This document shows, piece after piece, positions 17,098 through 25,984 of a DNA stretch of 64,000 bases (position 1 is its first letter; every line of letters starts with the position of its first letter). Both the position numbers and the translations under genes were made by a program. The stretch is from Metarhizobium sp964253915 (lineage in GTDB: Bacteria > Pseudomonadota > Alphaproteobacteria > Rhizobiales > Rhizobiaceae): assembly GCF_964253915.1 (NCBI RefSeq), contig NZ_CAXUSG020000011.1:147962-211961 (forward strand). The letters are read 5' to 3'. The notes under the pieces were generated by a model. That model worked only from the letters and a program-made list of their open reading frames with translations, was not told the origin of the DNA and ran no database searches.

Positions 17098-18108
17098 GTG
17101 CCGGCTTGCGGCATCGAGGTCCGAAGCAGGTACGATTTGGCACGGCAGGACGACAAAGACAGCGTGGTTTTGGAAGAGGCGATGGATTGGTTCCTGCGAC
17201 TGCGGGAAGATGCGCGCCATCCGGCCGTCGAGGCGGAGTTTTCCCGCTGGCTGCAGCGATCCCCAGCCCATGCCGAGGCATGGCAGAAGGCCTGCCGAAC
17301 CTGGGAAGTGCTTGGCGAAGTGACGCCCGTGCATGCCGGTTCCTGGCAAAGCCGCAAGGTCGTGACGTTTTCGCCGCCGACTTCCCGGCGCCGCGGCAGA
17401 TGGGTCGCTGGGGCGGCGGCCCTTGCAGCGGTGCTGGCGCTTGCCGCCCCATCACTGCTGATCCGGTTGCAGGCCGACTATATGACGGCTACCGCCGAAA
17501 CCCGCCGGGTCACCCTGGAGGATGGCACGGTTGTCGATATGGGCGCCGACAGCGCCATCAAGGTGGAGGTCGCCGGATCGTCGCGGCATGTGACGCTGCT
17601 GCAGGGCGAGGCGTTTTTCGACGTCGCCCATGATCCTGCTCGGCCGTTTACGGTCGATACCGGCGGCGTCGAGGTTGCCGTGCTGGGCACCGCGTTCGAC
17701 GTGCAGCTTTCCAGCGAGGAGACGACCGTGGAACTTGCCCGCGGCATCGTCAGCCTTTCCCCGGAGCCGGCGGCCAGCAGGGCGGTCGAACTGGCACCGG
17801 GCGAGATGGCGGTGGTCGATCATGAAAGCGGCGCCGTTGTCAGGGGCACGATCGCGGTGGAGGACATCGCCTCCTGGCGCAATGGCCGGCTTTTCGTCAA
17901 CGACGTGACGATTGCCTCGGTGGTCGAGCAGTTGCAGCGTTATCACCCGGCCTGGATCAAGGTGGCCAATCGCAAGCTCGCGTCCCGGCGCGTGACCGGC
18001 CTCTACGACCTCAGCAATCCCGACCGCGCCCTGCACGCGCTTGTCGAGCCTTATGGCGGCAAGGTCCACGCGGTGTCGCCCTATCTGCGCGTGCTTGCCG
18101 ATTTCTGA
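17098..18108 (+). CDS. FecR-like anti-sigma / sigma regulator
   Basis: This roughly 336-residue single-pass inner-membrane protein has a cytoplasmic DUF4880-like N-terminus (EEAMDWFLRLREDARHPA), one membrane helix (WVAGAAALAAVLALAAPSLL, about residues 102-121) and a periplasmic FecR domain (RRVTLEDGTVVDMGADSAIK onward). It would pass the signal from the receptor's periplasmic STN domain to the sigma factor encoded 71 bp upstream. The start is uncertain: a GTG at 17098 follows AAGAAGGGAAG, and further non-ATG codons near 17164 are possible. Confidence 0.88.
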   Translation: MPACGIEVRSRYDLARQDDKDSVVLEEAMDWFLRLREDARHPAVEAEFSRWLQRSPAHAEAWQKACRTWEVLGEVTPVHAGSWQSRKVVTFSPPTSRRRGRWVAGAAALAAVLALAAPSLLIRLQADYMTATAETRRVTLEDGTVVDMGADSAIKVEVAGSSRHVTLLQGEAFFDVAHDPARPFTVDTGGVEVAVLGTAFDVQLSSEETTVELARGIVSLSPEPAASRAVELAPGEMAVVDHESGAVVRGTIAVEDIASWRNGRLFVNDVTIASVVEQLQRYHPAWIKVANRKLASRRVTGLYDLSNPDRALHALVEPYGGKVHAVSPYLRVLADF

Positions 18109-18221
18109 CGGCCGAAAGCGAAAAAAATCGTTGGCTGGTGAAAAACATGAGCGAGCTGGTCGTCTTTACACCTGAGACGCAGCCAAGGGGGCGCTGCGGA
18201 CAAGCAGGAGACTAGGGCGAC

Positions 18222-20570
18222 ATGACTTTGCCGGGGTGCAACGCTGGACGGGGTTCGAAGACCAGCACGAGCCGACTTTTTGTAACGCGTTTGCTGGCGA
18301 CGGTGGCGCTGGCCGGCGTTTCCGCTTTGGCGGCGGGCAATGTCCGGCCGGTTATGGCGCAGGAGACCACATCGCGGCTTGGCGCCGCGCGCGATTTCAA
18401 TATTCCGGCACAGCCGCTCGCCAGCGCCCTGAACAGTTTCGGCCGGCAGTCGGGGCTGCAGGTGACGCTTGCCGCTTCCACGTCGCGCGGCGTGACCGCC
18501 AGCGCGGTGCGTGGCTCGCTGACGCCGCAGCAGGCCTTGTCGCAGCTGCTTTCCGGCACCGGCATTTCCTTCCGCATCACCGGTGACGGCACGGCAGTGG
18601 TGGGTGCTTCGCCGTCCGCGGCGGCGACGGGTGGTGATGTCGTGACGGATGGATCGACGGTCCTGAGGCCGATCCAGGTGCATGGAACCGGCACCAGCGG
18701 TGACGGAATTGGCGAAGTCAGCATCACCTCGGAAGATCTGGAGCGCACCAATCCGACGAACATAGCAGATGTGTTCCGCGACGAGCCGGGAATCGCCGTC
18801 GGCAGCTCGCTTCCCGCATCGCAAAAGGTCTATGTCCACGGCGTCGAGGAAACCAACCTTGCCGTCAGCATCGACGGCAGCCGCCAGAACAACAAGGTCT
18901 TCCATCACAGCGCCACTAACCTGATCGATCCCAGCCTGCTGAAGGCCGTCGATGTCGATGCCGGCATTGCGCCGGCTGATGCCGGTCCGGGGGCTCTTGC
19001 CGGCGCCATCAACTACGAAACCAAGGATGTGCGCGACCTGCTCACGGAAGACGGTTTCGGCGGTTCGGTCACCTCCAGCTACAATTTCAACAGCCACACG
19101 CTGACGACCGGCGCCTCCGTCTACGGCATGCAGGACGGCTTCGAAATGCTCGGTGCCTTTAGTTTTGGACGCGGCGATGAATTCACGGCGGGCAACGGCG
19201 ATCTCGTCAACGGTACGGCGACGGATTTTTTGAGCGGCCTCGGCAAGGTTGCCTATGAATTCGACAGTGGCGACCGCGTCGAACTCAGCCATGAACGTGT
19301 CCACGATGCGGCGGCACGGCCGTTCCGCGCCAACGTCGGTTTCATCACCGGCCGCCCGGCCTGGGAGCCGCGGGTTCGCGATTATCGCCTCGACCGGCAG
19401 AACACGGTGTTTACCTACACGGATTCGACGCCGGAAGGCTGGTGGGATCCGAAACTCGTGCTCGCCTACAGCCGCAACACTGTCGATACGCTGGGTTACG
19501 CCTGCCCGGGCCGCGGTTGCACCGTGCCGGTGACATACCCGACGATCGGCGAAACCGACAGCTTCAACGGCCGCTTCGAAAACAAGTTCGACGTCGGCAT
19601 GGGCAGCATCACCGCTGGTGTCGATTTCTACAATGACAGCGTCAATCTGGATGCGGAAAGCGTGGCACTTGCCTTCTCGGATTCGGCGCGGGAAAAGGCC
19701 AGCAATGTCGGCATCTATGCCCAGGCACGGCTTGAGCCGTGGGAGCGCACGCGGCTTTCCTTCGGCGGCCGTGCCGATCACCAGTGGTTTACCGGTGTCG
19801 ACGATTCCGACTGGAGCAACAGCGGCCTCAGCGGCAATATCTCCGGTGAGTACGATATCACCGACTTCCTGACGGCCAAGGCCGGTTACGCCCATTCCTG
19901 GGGCGGCATACCGCTTGCCGAATCCTTCATCATGAACCCGGCCTGGACCTATGGTGATGGACCGGAACCGGTCAGCGCCGACAATTACCTGATCGGCCTG
20001 GAAGCCAAGTATGCCGGCTTCAGCGTCGAGGGCAGCCTGTTCCGCACCGATATCGAGGATGCCCGCATCGCCCGCTACAGCCCGGCGGCGACCGGCGGCC
20101 TCATCGCCCGCGATTTGGAATCGCGCGGCTTCGAGATCGGCGCGGGTTACGCCTGGCTCGACGGCTACATCAAGGTGAAGTACGCGCATATCGACGTCGA
20201 TGTCGACGGTGCGCCGGCCGATTCCGATACGGGCAACTACCTTGCCGCACCTGTCGGCGACATCATCACCATCACCGGTGCGCACACCTTTGAGGATTGG
20301 GGCCTGACGATCGGTGGCGATATCGAGATTGCGCCGGAATACGACCGGGTGGCCGCTAATACGCCGGCCTACAAGGCGTATGAAGTCGTCAACATCTTCG
20401 CCGAATACAAGCCGGCGAGCCTGTCGCACTTCACCTTCCGCGCCGACGTGAAGAACCTCTTCGACGAGACCTATGCGGAGCGGGCCACCTACGGCCAGGA
20501 ATTCGGCACGGTAACACCGCTTTACGAAGCGGGCCGCACCTTCCTGCTGACGGCGAAGGCAACCTTCTGA
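18222..20570 (+). CDS. TonB-dependent receptor with STN signalling domain
   Basis: This 782-residue outer-membrane receptor has a signal peptide (about residues 20-47, ending VMAQE), a periplasmic STN domain (about 58-115, FNIPAQPLASAL), a plug (about 145-260) and a beta-barrel ending in a C-terminal Phe. The plug stretch GALAGAINYETKDVRDLL resembles haem/haemoglobin-type receptors more than catecholate ones, so the ligand may be haem or a siderophore; this is inference. The STN domain pairs it with the FecR-like protein and sigma factor directly upstream. GGAG lies near 18207. Confidence 0.92.
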   Translation: MTLPGCNAGRGSKTSTSRLFVTRLLATVALAGVSALAAGNVRPVMAQETTSRLGAARDFNIPAQPLASALNSFGRQSGLQVTLAASTSRGVTASAVRGSLTPQQALSQLLSGTGISFRITGDGTAVVGASPSAAATGGDVVTDGSTVLRPIQVHGTGTSGDGIGEVSITSEDLERTNPTNIADVFRDEPGIAVGSSLPASQKVYVHGVEETNLAVSIDGSRQNNKVFHHSATNLIDPSLLKAVDVDAGIAPADAGPGALAGAINYETKDVRDLLTEDGFGGSVTSSYNFNSHTLTTGASVYGMQDGFEMLGAFSFGRGDEFTAGNGDLVNGTATDFLSGLGKVAYEFDSGDRVELSHERVHDAAARPFRANVGFITGRPAWEPRVRDYRLDRQNTVFTYTDSTPEGWWDPKLVLAYSRNTVDTLGYACPGRGCTVPVTYPTIGETDSFNGRFENKFDVGMGSITAGVDFYNDSVNLDAESVALAFSDSAREKASNVGIYAQARLEPWERTRLSFGGRADHQWFTGVDDSDWSNSGLSGNISGEYDITDFLTAKAGYAHSWGGIPLAESFIMNPAWTYGDGPEPVSADNYLIGLEAKYAGFSVEGSLFRTDIEDARIARYSPAATGGLIARDLESRGFEIGAGYAWLDGYIKVKYAHIDVDVDGAPADSDTGNYLAAPVGDIITITGAHTFEDWGLTIGGDIEIAPEYDRVAANTPAYKAYEVVNIFAEYKPASLSHFTFRADVKNLFDETYAERATYGQEFGTVTPLYEAGRTFLLTAKATF

Positions 20571-20592
20571 TGCGGTTTGCCCATCAAGACAA

Positions 20593-20620
20593 CGATCATC
20601 GGGAGTTTTCCCGATGATCG
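20593..20620 (+). promoter_or_regulatory. Hairpin covering the ribosome site and start codon of the DUF2218 gene
   Basis: A 12-bp perfect stem (20593-20604 with 20609-20620, arm CGATCATCGGGA) has a 4-nt GTTT loop. It contains both the Shine-Dalgarno GGGAG (20601-20605) and the ATG (20614-20616). It lies 22 bp after the TonB receptor stop. It could be a translational switch, an RNA-stability element or a receptor terminator; the last is weakened by the lack of a T-run. Confidence 0.6.
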
Positions 20621-20910
20621 CGGCCAATGCGGTGATGCCGACCGAAAGCGGCGGCAAGTACCTGGTTCAATTGTGCAAGCATTTCGCCCATCGCATCGAT
20701 GTTTCCTACAGCGAAACCTGGGGCGAATGCCGGTTCTCCTGCGGCACGGCCGTGCTGAGGGCCGATGGCGACGCCTTGCATATCCGCACGACGGCGCCCG
20801 ACGAGGCGCAACTGGCGGAGACGAAATCGGTGATCGAAAGCCACCTCATCCGCTTCGCCTTCCGCGAAAAGCTGGAATCCCTCGATTGGGTGGAAGCCGT
20901 GGCCGACTGA
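20614..20910 (+). CDS. DUF2218 family protein
   Basis: This 98-residue protein belongs to DUF2218, recognised from KYLVQLCKHFAHRIDVSY near the N-terminus, the central GTAVLRADGDALHIR and a closing SHLIRFAFREKL. The biochemical function of the family is unknown, but its genes often sit beside TonB receptors and siderophore functions, as here. The ATG at 20614 has GGGAG 8 nt upstream, although both are inside a hairpin; the next in-frame ATG is at 20635 and would still give a complete domain. Confidence 0.82.
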   Translation: MIAANAVMPTESGGKYLVQLCKHFAHRIDVSYSETWGECRFSCGTAVLRADGDALHIRTTAPDEAQLAETKSVIESHLIRFAFREKLESLDWVEAVAD

Positions 20911-20922
20911 ACCTTTTGGTTT

Positions 20923-21026
20923 CGAGCATTTCCGCTTTTCTTCGAAACGCGAAAACGCTCTACCTCTTTGTTTTTACGCAATTCCGGGCGCAAAACCGCT
21001 GCGCACTTTTGCTGGAATTGCTCTAG
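20923..21026 (+). repeat. Intergenic palindromic repeat (GAGCATTTCC...GCTCTAG type), copy 1
   Basis: A roughly 104-bp element contains the segments CGCGAAAACGCTCT, TTTGTTTTTACGCAATTCCG and GGAATTGCTCTAG and can fold through its AATTCC/GGAATT arms. A diverged copy in reverse orientation lies at 54155-54248. Elements like this are widespread between rhizobial genes. The terminal CTA of this copy is the stop codon of the leftward esterase gene. Confidence 0.75.
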
Positions 21027-22618
21027 CGGCCGAACAGTGCGCTCAGTCCGTCCGAAATGGCACCCCGCCAGACGACGTAATCGTGCCCCCCGGCATATTC
21101 GCGGTAGGACACCGGCACGCCCTTGGCGACGAGGATGTCGCGGAGATGACGGTTGGTTTCGAGGATGCCGGCGGTGCCTTGATGCGGCCCGCTCTCGAAC
21201 AGGCCGGCCGAGAGGAAGAAGCGCAAGTTCGGCGCCGTAGCTTCCGCCAGCGTCGCCGCCACATATTCTTGCCGGTCGCGCGGCGTTCCCGCCGGGCTCC
21301 ACCAGAAGGAGCCGGAGAGGCTGAGGACATTGCCGAAGCTTTCGGGGTGCCGCAGCGCCACGGTTGCGGCAGCCAGGCCGCCGTAGCTCGATCCGGCAAG
21401 GATGGTCCGGGCCGGCCGCGCCGCCATTCCGGTTTCGGACAGCACTCGTGGCAGCAGGTCGCTGGCCATGAAATCCGCAAAATCAGCGTTACCGGGCAGT
21501 TCGCGCGCCCGGGTTTCCCGATCCGGATTGGCGATGAACACGGCAACGACCGGCGGTATCGCCTTCGCGGCGATCATGGCGTCGAGGATCGCCGGCAGCG
21601 GCACTTTCGACATGTATTCGCTGGCGTCAAAGACAAAAAGCAGGAGTGTATCGGGATTGGCCGGATTGAAGCCGGCAGGGCGATAAAGGCTGATCGTGCG
21701 GCGGTTGCCGAGCATTTTGCTCTCCACCTCGAAACTGGAGAGGGAACCTTGGCCGTTGTCCGTGCCCGCCAGCCAGGGCTGCGCAGGGGCATCGGCGAGT
21801 TCGAGCAGGGATTCCTGCCTGTAGGCATCGATTGCCTCTGCCGGCCAGGGATGGTGGTTCAGCGGGTCGGCTTTCGCGGTCGCCAGGATGGCGATGCGCC
21901 GGTCGCGGGCGGTTCCCGGTACGTCGGGCACGTCGAAGGCCAGTTGGTAGGAGAGCCGGGTGTCGTTCGGAACGACAAAACTCTTGAACCAGACATCGCT
22001 TTCGCCAAGGCGCTGCAGTTCCTCATGGTCGCCGGACGGCGCCCCGAACAGGCGGACGTTGCGCTTGGCGCCCCGTGCCAGGAAGGTGACGATCTTCCGG
22101 CCGTCGGCCGCATCCTCGATCAGCGGCGTGCCGTGTGCCTCGACGGCCGACCAGAAGGTTTTGGTCGTTCCGCCCTGCGAAAGATCCGCCGCGAGCGTCG
22201 TTAATTGCGGGCTCAGCAACGGATCCGGTGTCGCAATTTGCTCGGAGACCGGCAGGCGCTGGAGGATTTCTAGGCTATAGTCGCCCGTGCGGCGTGCCGT
22301 CAGTTTCAACTGTCCCGGCGTTTCACCCTCGACATAGCGGAATTCGACCGCTCCGCTCGCATCCTCTGCCAGACGGCGCAAGTGGGCGCCGTCTGAGGTG
22401 ACGAGGTCGAGATCAAACCGTCCCTCGGTCACCCGCAGGGTTCCGGTGACGTAGTCGCTGCGTCCTGCCGTCGTTGTAAAGGTCGCCACCTCGCCACCGG
22501 CCATCTGGCCCAGACGCGGGGTCATGGGCAACAGCAAGGCATCGTCCGCCTTCAGCGGCACGGAGAGGATGAGCAAGGCGGACATCGCGGACGACAGGAG
22601 ACGGAGCGGCAATCGCAT
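21023..22618 (-). CDS. Enterochelin-esterase-like alpha/beta hydrolase, exported
   Basis: This 531-residue hydrolase has an N-terminal signal peptide (residues 1-24, ending LKADD), a beta-rich N-terminal half and a C-terminal esterase D/Fes-type catalytic domain. The nucleophile elbow is GSSYGG (AGSSYGGLAAAT) and the catalytic His is in GGHDYVVWRG. It probably cleaves the ester bonds of an imported siderophore or releases iron in the periplasm, in keeping with the TonB receptor gene just upstream (9-bp gap). Its stop codon lies in an intergenic repeat. The signal peptide distinguishes it from cytoplasmic Fes. Confidence 0.85.
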   Translation of the reverse strand: MRLPLRLLSSAMSALLILSVPLKADDALLLPMTPRLGQMAGGEVATFTTTAGRSDYVTGTLRVTEGRFDLDLVTSDGAHLRRLAEDASGAVEFRYVEGETPGQLKLTARRTGDYSLEILQRLPVSEQIATPDPLLSPQLTTLAADLSQGGTTKTFWSAVEAHGTPLIEDAADGRKIVTFLARGAKRNVRLFGAPSGDHEELQRLGESDVWFKSFVVPNDTRLSYQLAFDVPDVPGTARDRRIAILATAKADPLNHHPWPAEAIDAYRQESLLELADAPAQPWLAGTDNGQGSLSSFEVESKMLGNRRTISLYRPAGFNPANPDTLLLFVFDASEYMSKVPLPAILDAMIAAKAIPPVVAVFIANPDRETRARELPGNADFADFMASDLLPRVLSETGMAARPARTILAGSSYGGLAAATVALRHPESFGNVLSLSGSFWWSPAGTPRDRQEYVAATLAEATAPNLRFFLSAGLFESGPHQGTAGILETNRHLRDILVAKGVPVSYREYAGGHDYVVWRGAISDGLSALFGR

Positions 22619-22627
22619 TCAGGCCAT

Positions 22628-24859
22628 TTACCAGGTTTTCTTCAGGGTCGCGACCACGCTGCGGCCGGAGCCATAGAAGCAGGCATAGGCACTGGCGCAT
22701 GAGGCGACATAGGTCTTGTCGGCAAGGTTCTTGACGTTGACCTGCAGCGACAGCCCCTTCAGGTCGGCGTTGACGGCACCGAAATCGTAACTCGCCATGG
22801 CGTCGAACAGCGTGACGGCCGGCACCTTGAAGGTATCGGTGTTGTTGCCGAAGCTCGATCCGATGTAGCGGACGCCGGCGCCGAGCGTCAGGCCTTCCAG
22901 CGCGCCGCTGTCGAAACCATAGGTGCCCCATAGGGCCGCCTGATGCGCCGGGATACGGGCCGGCGTCTTGCCGATCTCGCCCGCCGTGACGGAATCGACG
23001 ATTTCAGAGTCGATGTAGCTGTAGCTGGCGATCAGCGAGAGATTGTCGCGGATCTCGGTTTTTGCCGACAGTTCCAGGCCGCGATTATGGATCTCGCCGA
23101 TCTGGGAGTAGACGCTGCGCCCGAGCGTGCCGTTCCAGGCGCCCATCACCACGTCGTTCTGTGTCAGGTCGTAATAGGCGACCGTCAGCAGCGTATTGCT
23201 GCCCTCGGGCGCATATTTGGCGCCGATCTCAAACTGGCTGGCCGTGGTCGGCGAAAACGCCGCCTGTCCTTGTTCCGGCATCTGCAGTGCCGGCTCGAAG
23301 GAGGTCGAATAGCTGACATAAGGCGCGATGCCGTTGTCGAAGCGATACAGCGCCCCGGCGCGCCAGGTGAAATCGCCGTCGTCATAGGCCTGATCGTTGT
23401 TGGAGGTCAGGCGGTCGTCGATGTCGGTGCTGGCCCAGTCGTAGCGGATGCCGGCCATCAGGTTGAGCTTGCCGATTTCCACCTGGTCTTGCAGGTAGAT
23501 GCCGGTCTGCTTTGCCGTCAGCTCCTGCAGGTCGCTGGTGTTAAGGGTCAGCGAGGCATAATCGAAACCACCATAGACGGGATTGTTGAGGTCGATGCTC
23601 GGCACCGAAGCCCGGCCCCATTCGTAGTCGCGGGTGCGATACCGGTAGTCGAGACCGCCAAGGAGCGTGTGTGACGCCGCCCCGGTGTCGAATTCGGCCT
23701 GCAGCTGGTTGTCGATGGCGAATTGCCGCCAGCTGTCGGTGCCGCCGCTTGCCGAGCGGTTGACGATCGTGTCGAAGCCGGTGACGGGATCGGGGCTGGC
23801 ATAACCCCAGACCAGCGTATGGTGCTCCGTGCCGACCCAGTGGAAGCGGGCATTCTGACGGAACGTGAACGTGTCGTTGATGACCCGTTCGAACTCGTAG
23901 CCGATCCAGGCCTGCTCGCGGCGGAACCGTTCATAGTTCGGGTCGGAAACGAAGAAGTCGCGCGGAACGTAGCCGTATCCTTCGATCGGATCGATCGTGC
24001 CGGCGGCATCGAGGAAGTTGCGGAAGCCGGCATCCGGCTCGTTCTGGTATCCGCCCAGAACGGTCAGCGTCGTATTGGCGTCCGGCGTCCAGGTCACGGA
24101 CGGCGCGATCGCGAAGCTGCGCTGCTTGGCAAGATTTTCCTGCAGATCCTGGCTGAGACCGGTTGCCGCCAGCCGGTAAGCGAAATCCTCGTTGCCCGGC
24201 ACCTTGTCGCTGATGTCGAAGCCGGCGCTGATATGCTTGTCGGTGCCGAGCGACACCTGCACTTCGCGCAACGGCTGGTCGGTTGGCTTCTTGCTCACCA
24301 TGTTGACGAGGCCGCCCGGGTTTGCCTGGCCGTAGAGCACGGAGGAGGGACCGGAAAGCAGTTCGACGCGCTCCAGCAGGTAAGGATCGACCTTGGCATA
24401 GGAAAGATCGCCGGCCAGGAACAGCCCGTCGAGATAACGCGGCACGTAATAGAAGCCGCGCACGAACATTTCGTCGCGCAGGTTGGAGGCGCCGCGATAT
24501 TCGGTGAAGACGCCCGGCGTATACCGCAGCGCTTCGGCCACGGAGCCGACATCCTGGTCCTGCATCTGGTCTTTGGCGACGACGGCGATCGATTGCGGCG
24601 TCTTGGCGATCGGCGTGTCCGACTTGGTGCCGGAACGGCTCTGCTTGGCGACATAACCGTCGACCGGGCCACCGCCCTTTTCCTGGCCCTTGGCATTGAG
24701 GTTGATGGTTTCCAGCGTCGTCGCCTGGCCGCCGTCGCTATCCTGGGCTCTGGCTGCCGAAAGCGCGATGAAACTGACCGCTGCTGCAAGCGCTGCCCGC
24801 TGCGCCAGCAAGGATCCGGTGGAAAGGAAAGAACGCGCCATAGCCGATGCCCCCATCAT
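22628..24859 (-). CDS. TonB-dependent siderophore receptor (FhuA/FpvA class)
   Basis: This 743-residue outer-membrane receptor has a signal peptide (about residues 1-38, ending ARAQD), a plug (SDTPIAKTPQSIAVVAKDQM, PGVFTEYRG, LLSGPSSVLYGQANPGGLVN, about 75-205) and a 22-strand-type barrel ending in Trp. It has no STN domain, so it transports without sigma signalling. The start is one of three in-frame ATGs (24859, 24856, 24841). It is the first gene of a leftward pair with the esterase and is divergent from an AraC regulator, the likely controller. Confidence 0.93.
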   Translation of the reverse strand: MMGASAMARSFLSTGSLLAQRAALAAAVSFIALSAARAQDSDGGQATTLETINLNAKGQEKGGGPVDGYVAKQSRSGTKSDTPIAKTPQSIAVVAKDQMQDQDVGSVAEALRYTPGVFTEYRGASNLRDEMFVRGFYYVPRYLDGLFLAGDLSYAKVDPYLLERVELLSGPSSVLYGQANPGGLVNMVSKKPTDQPLREVQVSLGTDKHISAGFDISDKVPGNEDFAYRLAATGLSQDLQENLAKQRSFAIAPSVTWTPDANTTLTVLGGYQNEPDAGFRNFLDAAGTIDPIEGYGYVPRDFFVSDPNYERFRREQAWIGYEFERVINDTFTFRQNARFHWVGTEHHTLVWGYASPDPVTGFDTIVNRSASGGTDSWRQFAIDNQLQAEFDTGAASHTLLGGLDYRYRTRDYEWGRASVPSIDLNNPVYGGFDYASLTLNTSDLQELTAKQTGIYLQDQVEIGKLNLMAGIRYDWASTDIDDRLTSNNDQAYDDGDFTWRAGALYRFDNGIAPYVSYSTSFEPALQMPEQGQAAFSPTTASQFEIGAKYAPEGSNTLLTVAYYDLTQNDVVMGAWNGTLGRSVYSQIGEIHNRGLELSAKTEIRDNLSLIASYSYIDSEIVDSVTAGEIGKTPARIPAHQAALWGTYGFDSGALEGLTLGAGVRYIGSSFGNNTDTFKVPAVTLFDAMASYDFGAVNADLKGLSLQVNVKNLADKTYVASCASAYACFYGSGRSVVATLKKTW

Positions 24860-25003
24860 GCGATAATCCGCCTCGGCTGGAGGCGGTAAACTTGATTGGC
24901 GGCCTCATGTATATGGTTAGGATAGAGTTGCTGTCGACCGCAAAGACATTGGCGCAAACGGCAAAAAACTACGCGCAAACGGCAGGCTTGGCCGGAAGCG
25001 GCA

Positions 25004-25906
25004 ATGGCTTCAGACATGGAAATGACCGCAATGCCACAGAGGATCCTCCCCGACGTTCCGCAACACCTGTTTGTCGGCGCCATGGATGGTGTCACCACCT
25101 GCACGCCGGATACCGAGCTTCACGACATCTGGCCCAAATTCATCGTCATGGTGATCCTGCAGGGCGAGCAGCATTTCACCATCGATGGCGAACGTTTCGA
25201 TATCGATGCGGGGCAGGGGCGGGAGGCGAGCCCGGTCGTCTTCATGCTCAACGTCGCCCGCTTCTGCAAGCTGCAATTCATCAACGAGAGCGAGGTGCCG
25301 CTGCGCAAGGTAATGATTTCGGCGCCGTTTCCGTGGGTTGAACGGCTGATCCAGTCGCAGCCGGATGGCATGCCGAAGCTCGAAGCCTTTTTCGCCCAGC
25401 ACCTCAGTCAGTTCAGCTTCCGGCCGAGCCAGCATATCGTCCACCTGTCGGAGCAGATCGTCGATCCGCCGTCGGCCATGCGTGGTGAGTTGCAGACGCT
25501 CTATCGCCGCTCGCACGCGATGGACATCCTTTGCCACGCCTGCGCGCTGATGCTGGAGAGCGAAGAGGGCGCCTCGGCCCGCGCCGGATTGATGAGCCGG
25601 CGGCAGAGCGAAAGGGTGCGGGAATACATTGCCGCCAACATCCGCCGCGACCTGACGATCGAAAACATCGCCCGCGAGGTCGGTCTCAGCACATCCTCGG
25701 TGCAGCGGCACTTCAAGGAGCATTTCGGCCTGACGATCTTCGAGTTCATCCGCCAGAAGCGCCTGGAAAGCGCCCGCTGGGCACTCGAAAGCGACGGCGT
25801 GCCGATCGCCCAAGCGGCCTATATCGCCGGATACAACAACCCTTCCAGTTTCACCACCGCCTTCAAGAAGGCCTACGGTGTTTCCCCGAAATATCGCCGC
25901 GCCTGA
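25004..25906 (+). CDS. AraC family regulator (PchR-like position)
   Basis: This 300-residue AraC/XylS regulator has an N-terminal ligand-binding half (residues 1-195, with FIVMVILQGEQHFTIDGE) and two C-terminal helix-turn-helices (about 205-300: LTIENIAREVGLSTSSVQRH and AAYIAGYNNPSSFTTAFKKA). It lies between a divergent siderophore receptor and a co-directional siderophore-binding-protein gene. By analogy to PchR-type regulators it may sense the ferric siderophore. The start has GGAAG 6 nt upstream; in-frame ATGs at 25016, 25022 and 25031 are alternatives. Confidence 0.88.
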   Translation: MASDMEMTAMPQRILPDVPQHLFVGAMDGVTTCTPDTELHDIWPKFIVMVILQGEQHFTIDGERFDIDAGQGREASPVVFMLNVARFCKLQFINESEVPLRKVMISAPFPWVERLIQSQPDGMPKLEAFFAQHLSQFSFRPSQHIVHLSEQIVDPPSAMRGELQTLYRRSHAMDILCHACALMLESEEGASARAGLMSRRQSERVREYIAANIRRDLTIENIAREVGLSTSSVQRHFKEHFGLTIFEFIRQKRLESARWALESDGVPIAQAAYIAGYNNPSSFTTAFKKAYGVSPKYRRA

Positions 25907-25984
25907 ACGCCGCAGATTTGCCGGCGATGTTGCCTCGCGGTGAAAATGCCGCTAGTGATCCGAAAAAACATGAGGGAGTTATTC

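Noticed and set aside
18081..20657. Leftward open frame of 858 codons antisense to the STN receptor
   Set aside because: No motifs, no ribosome site, and complete overlap with a receptor that shows all expected domains.
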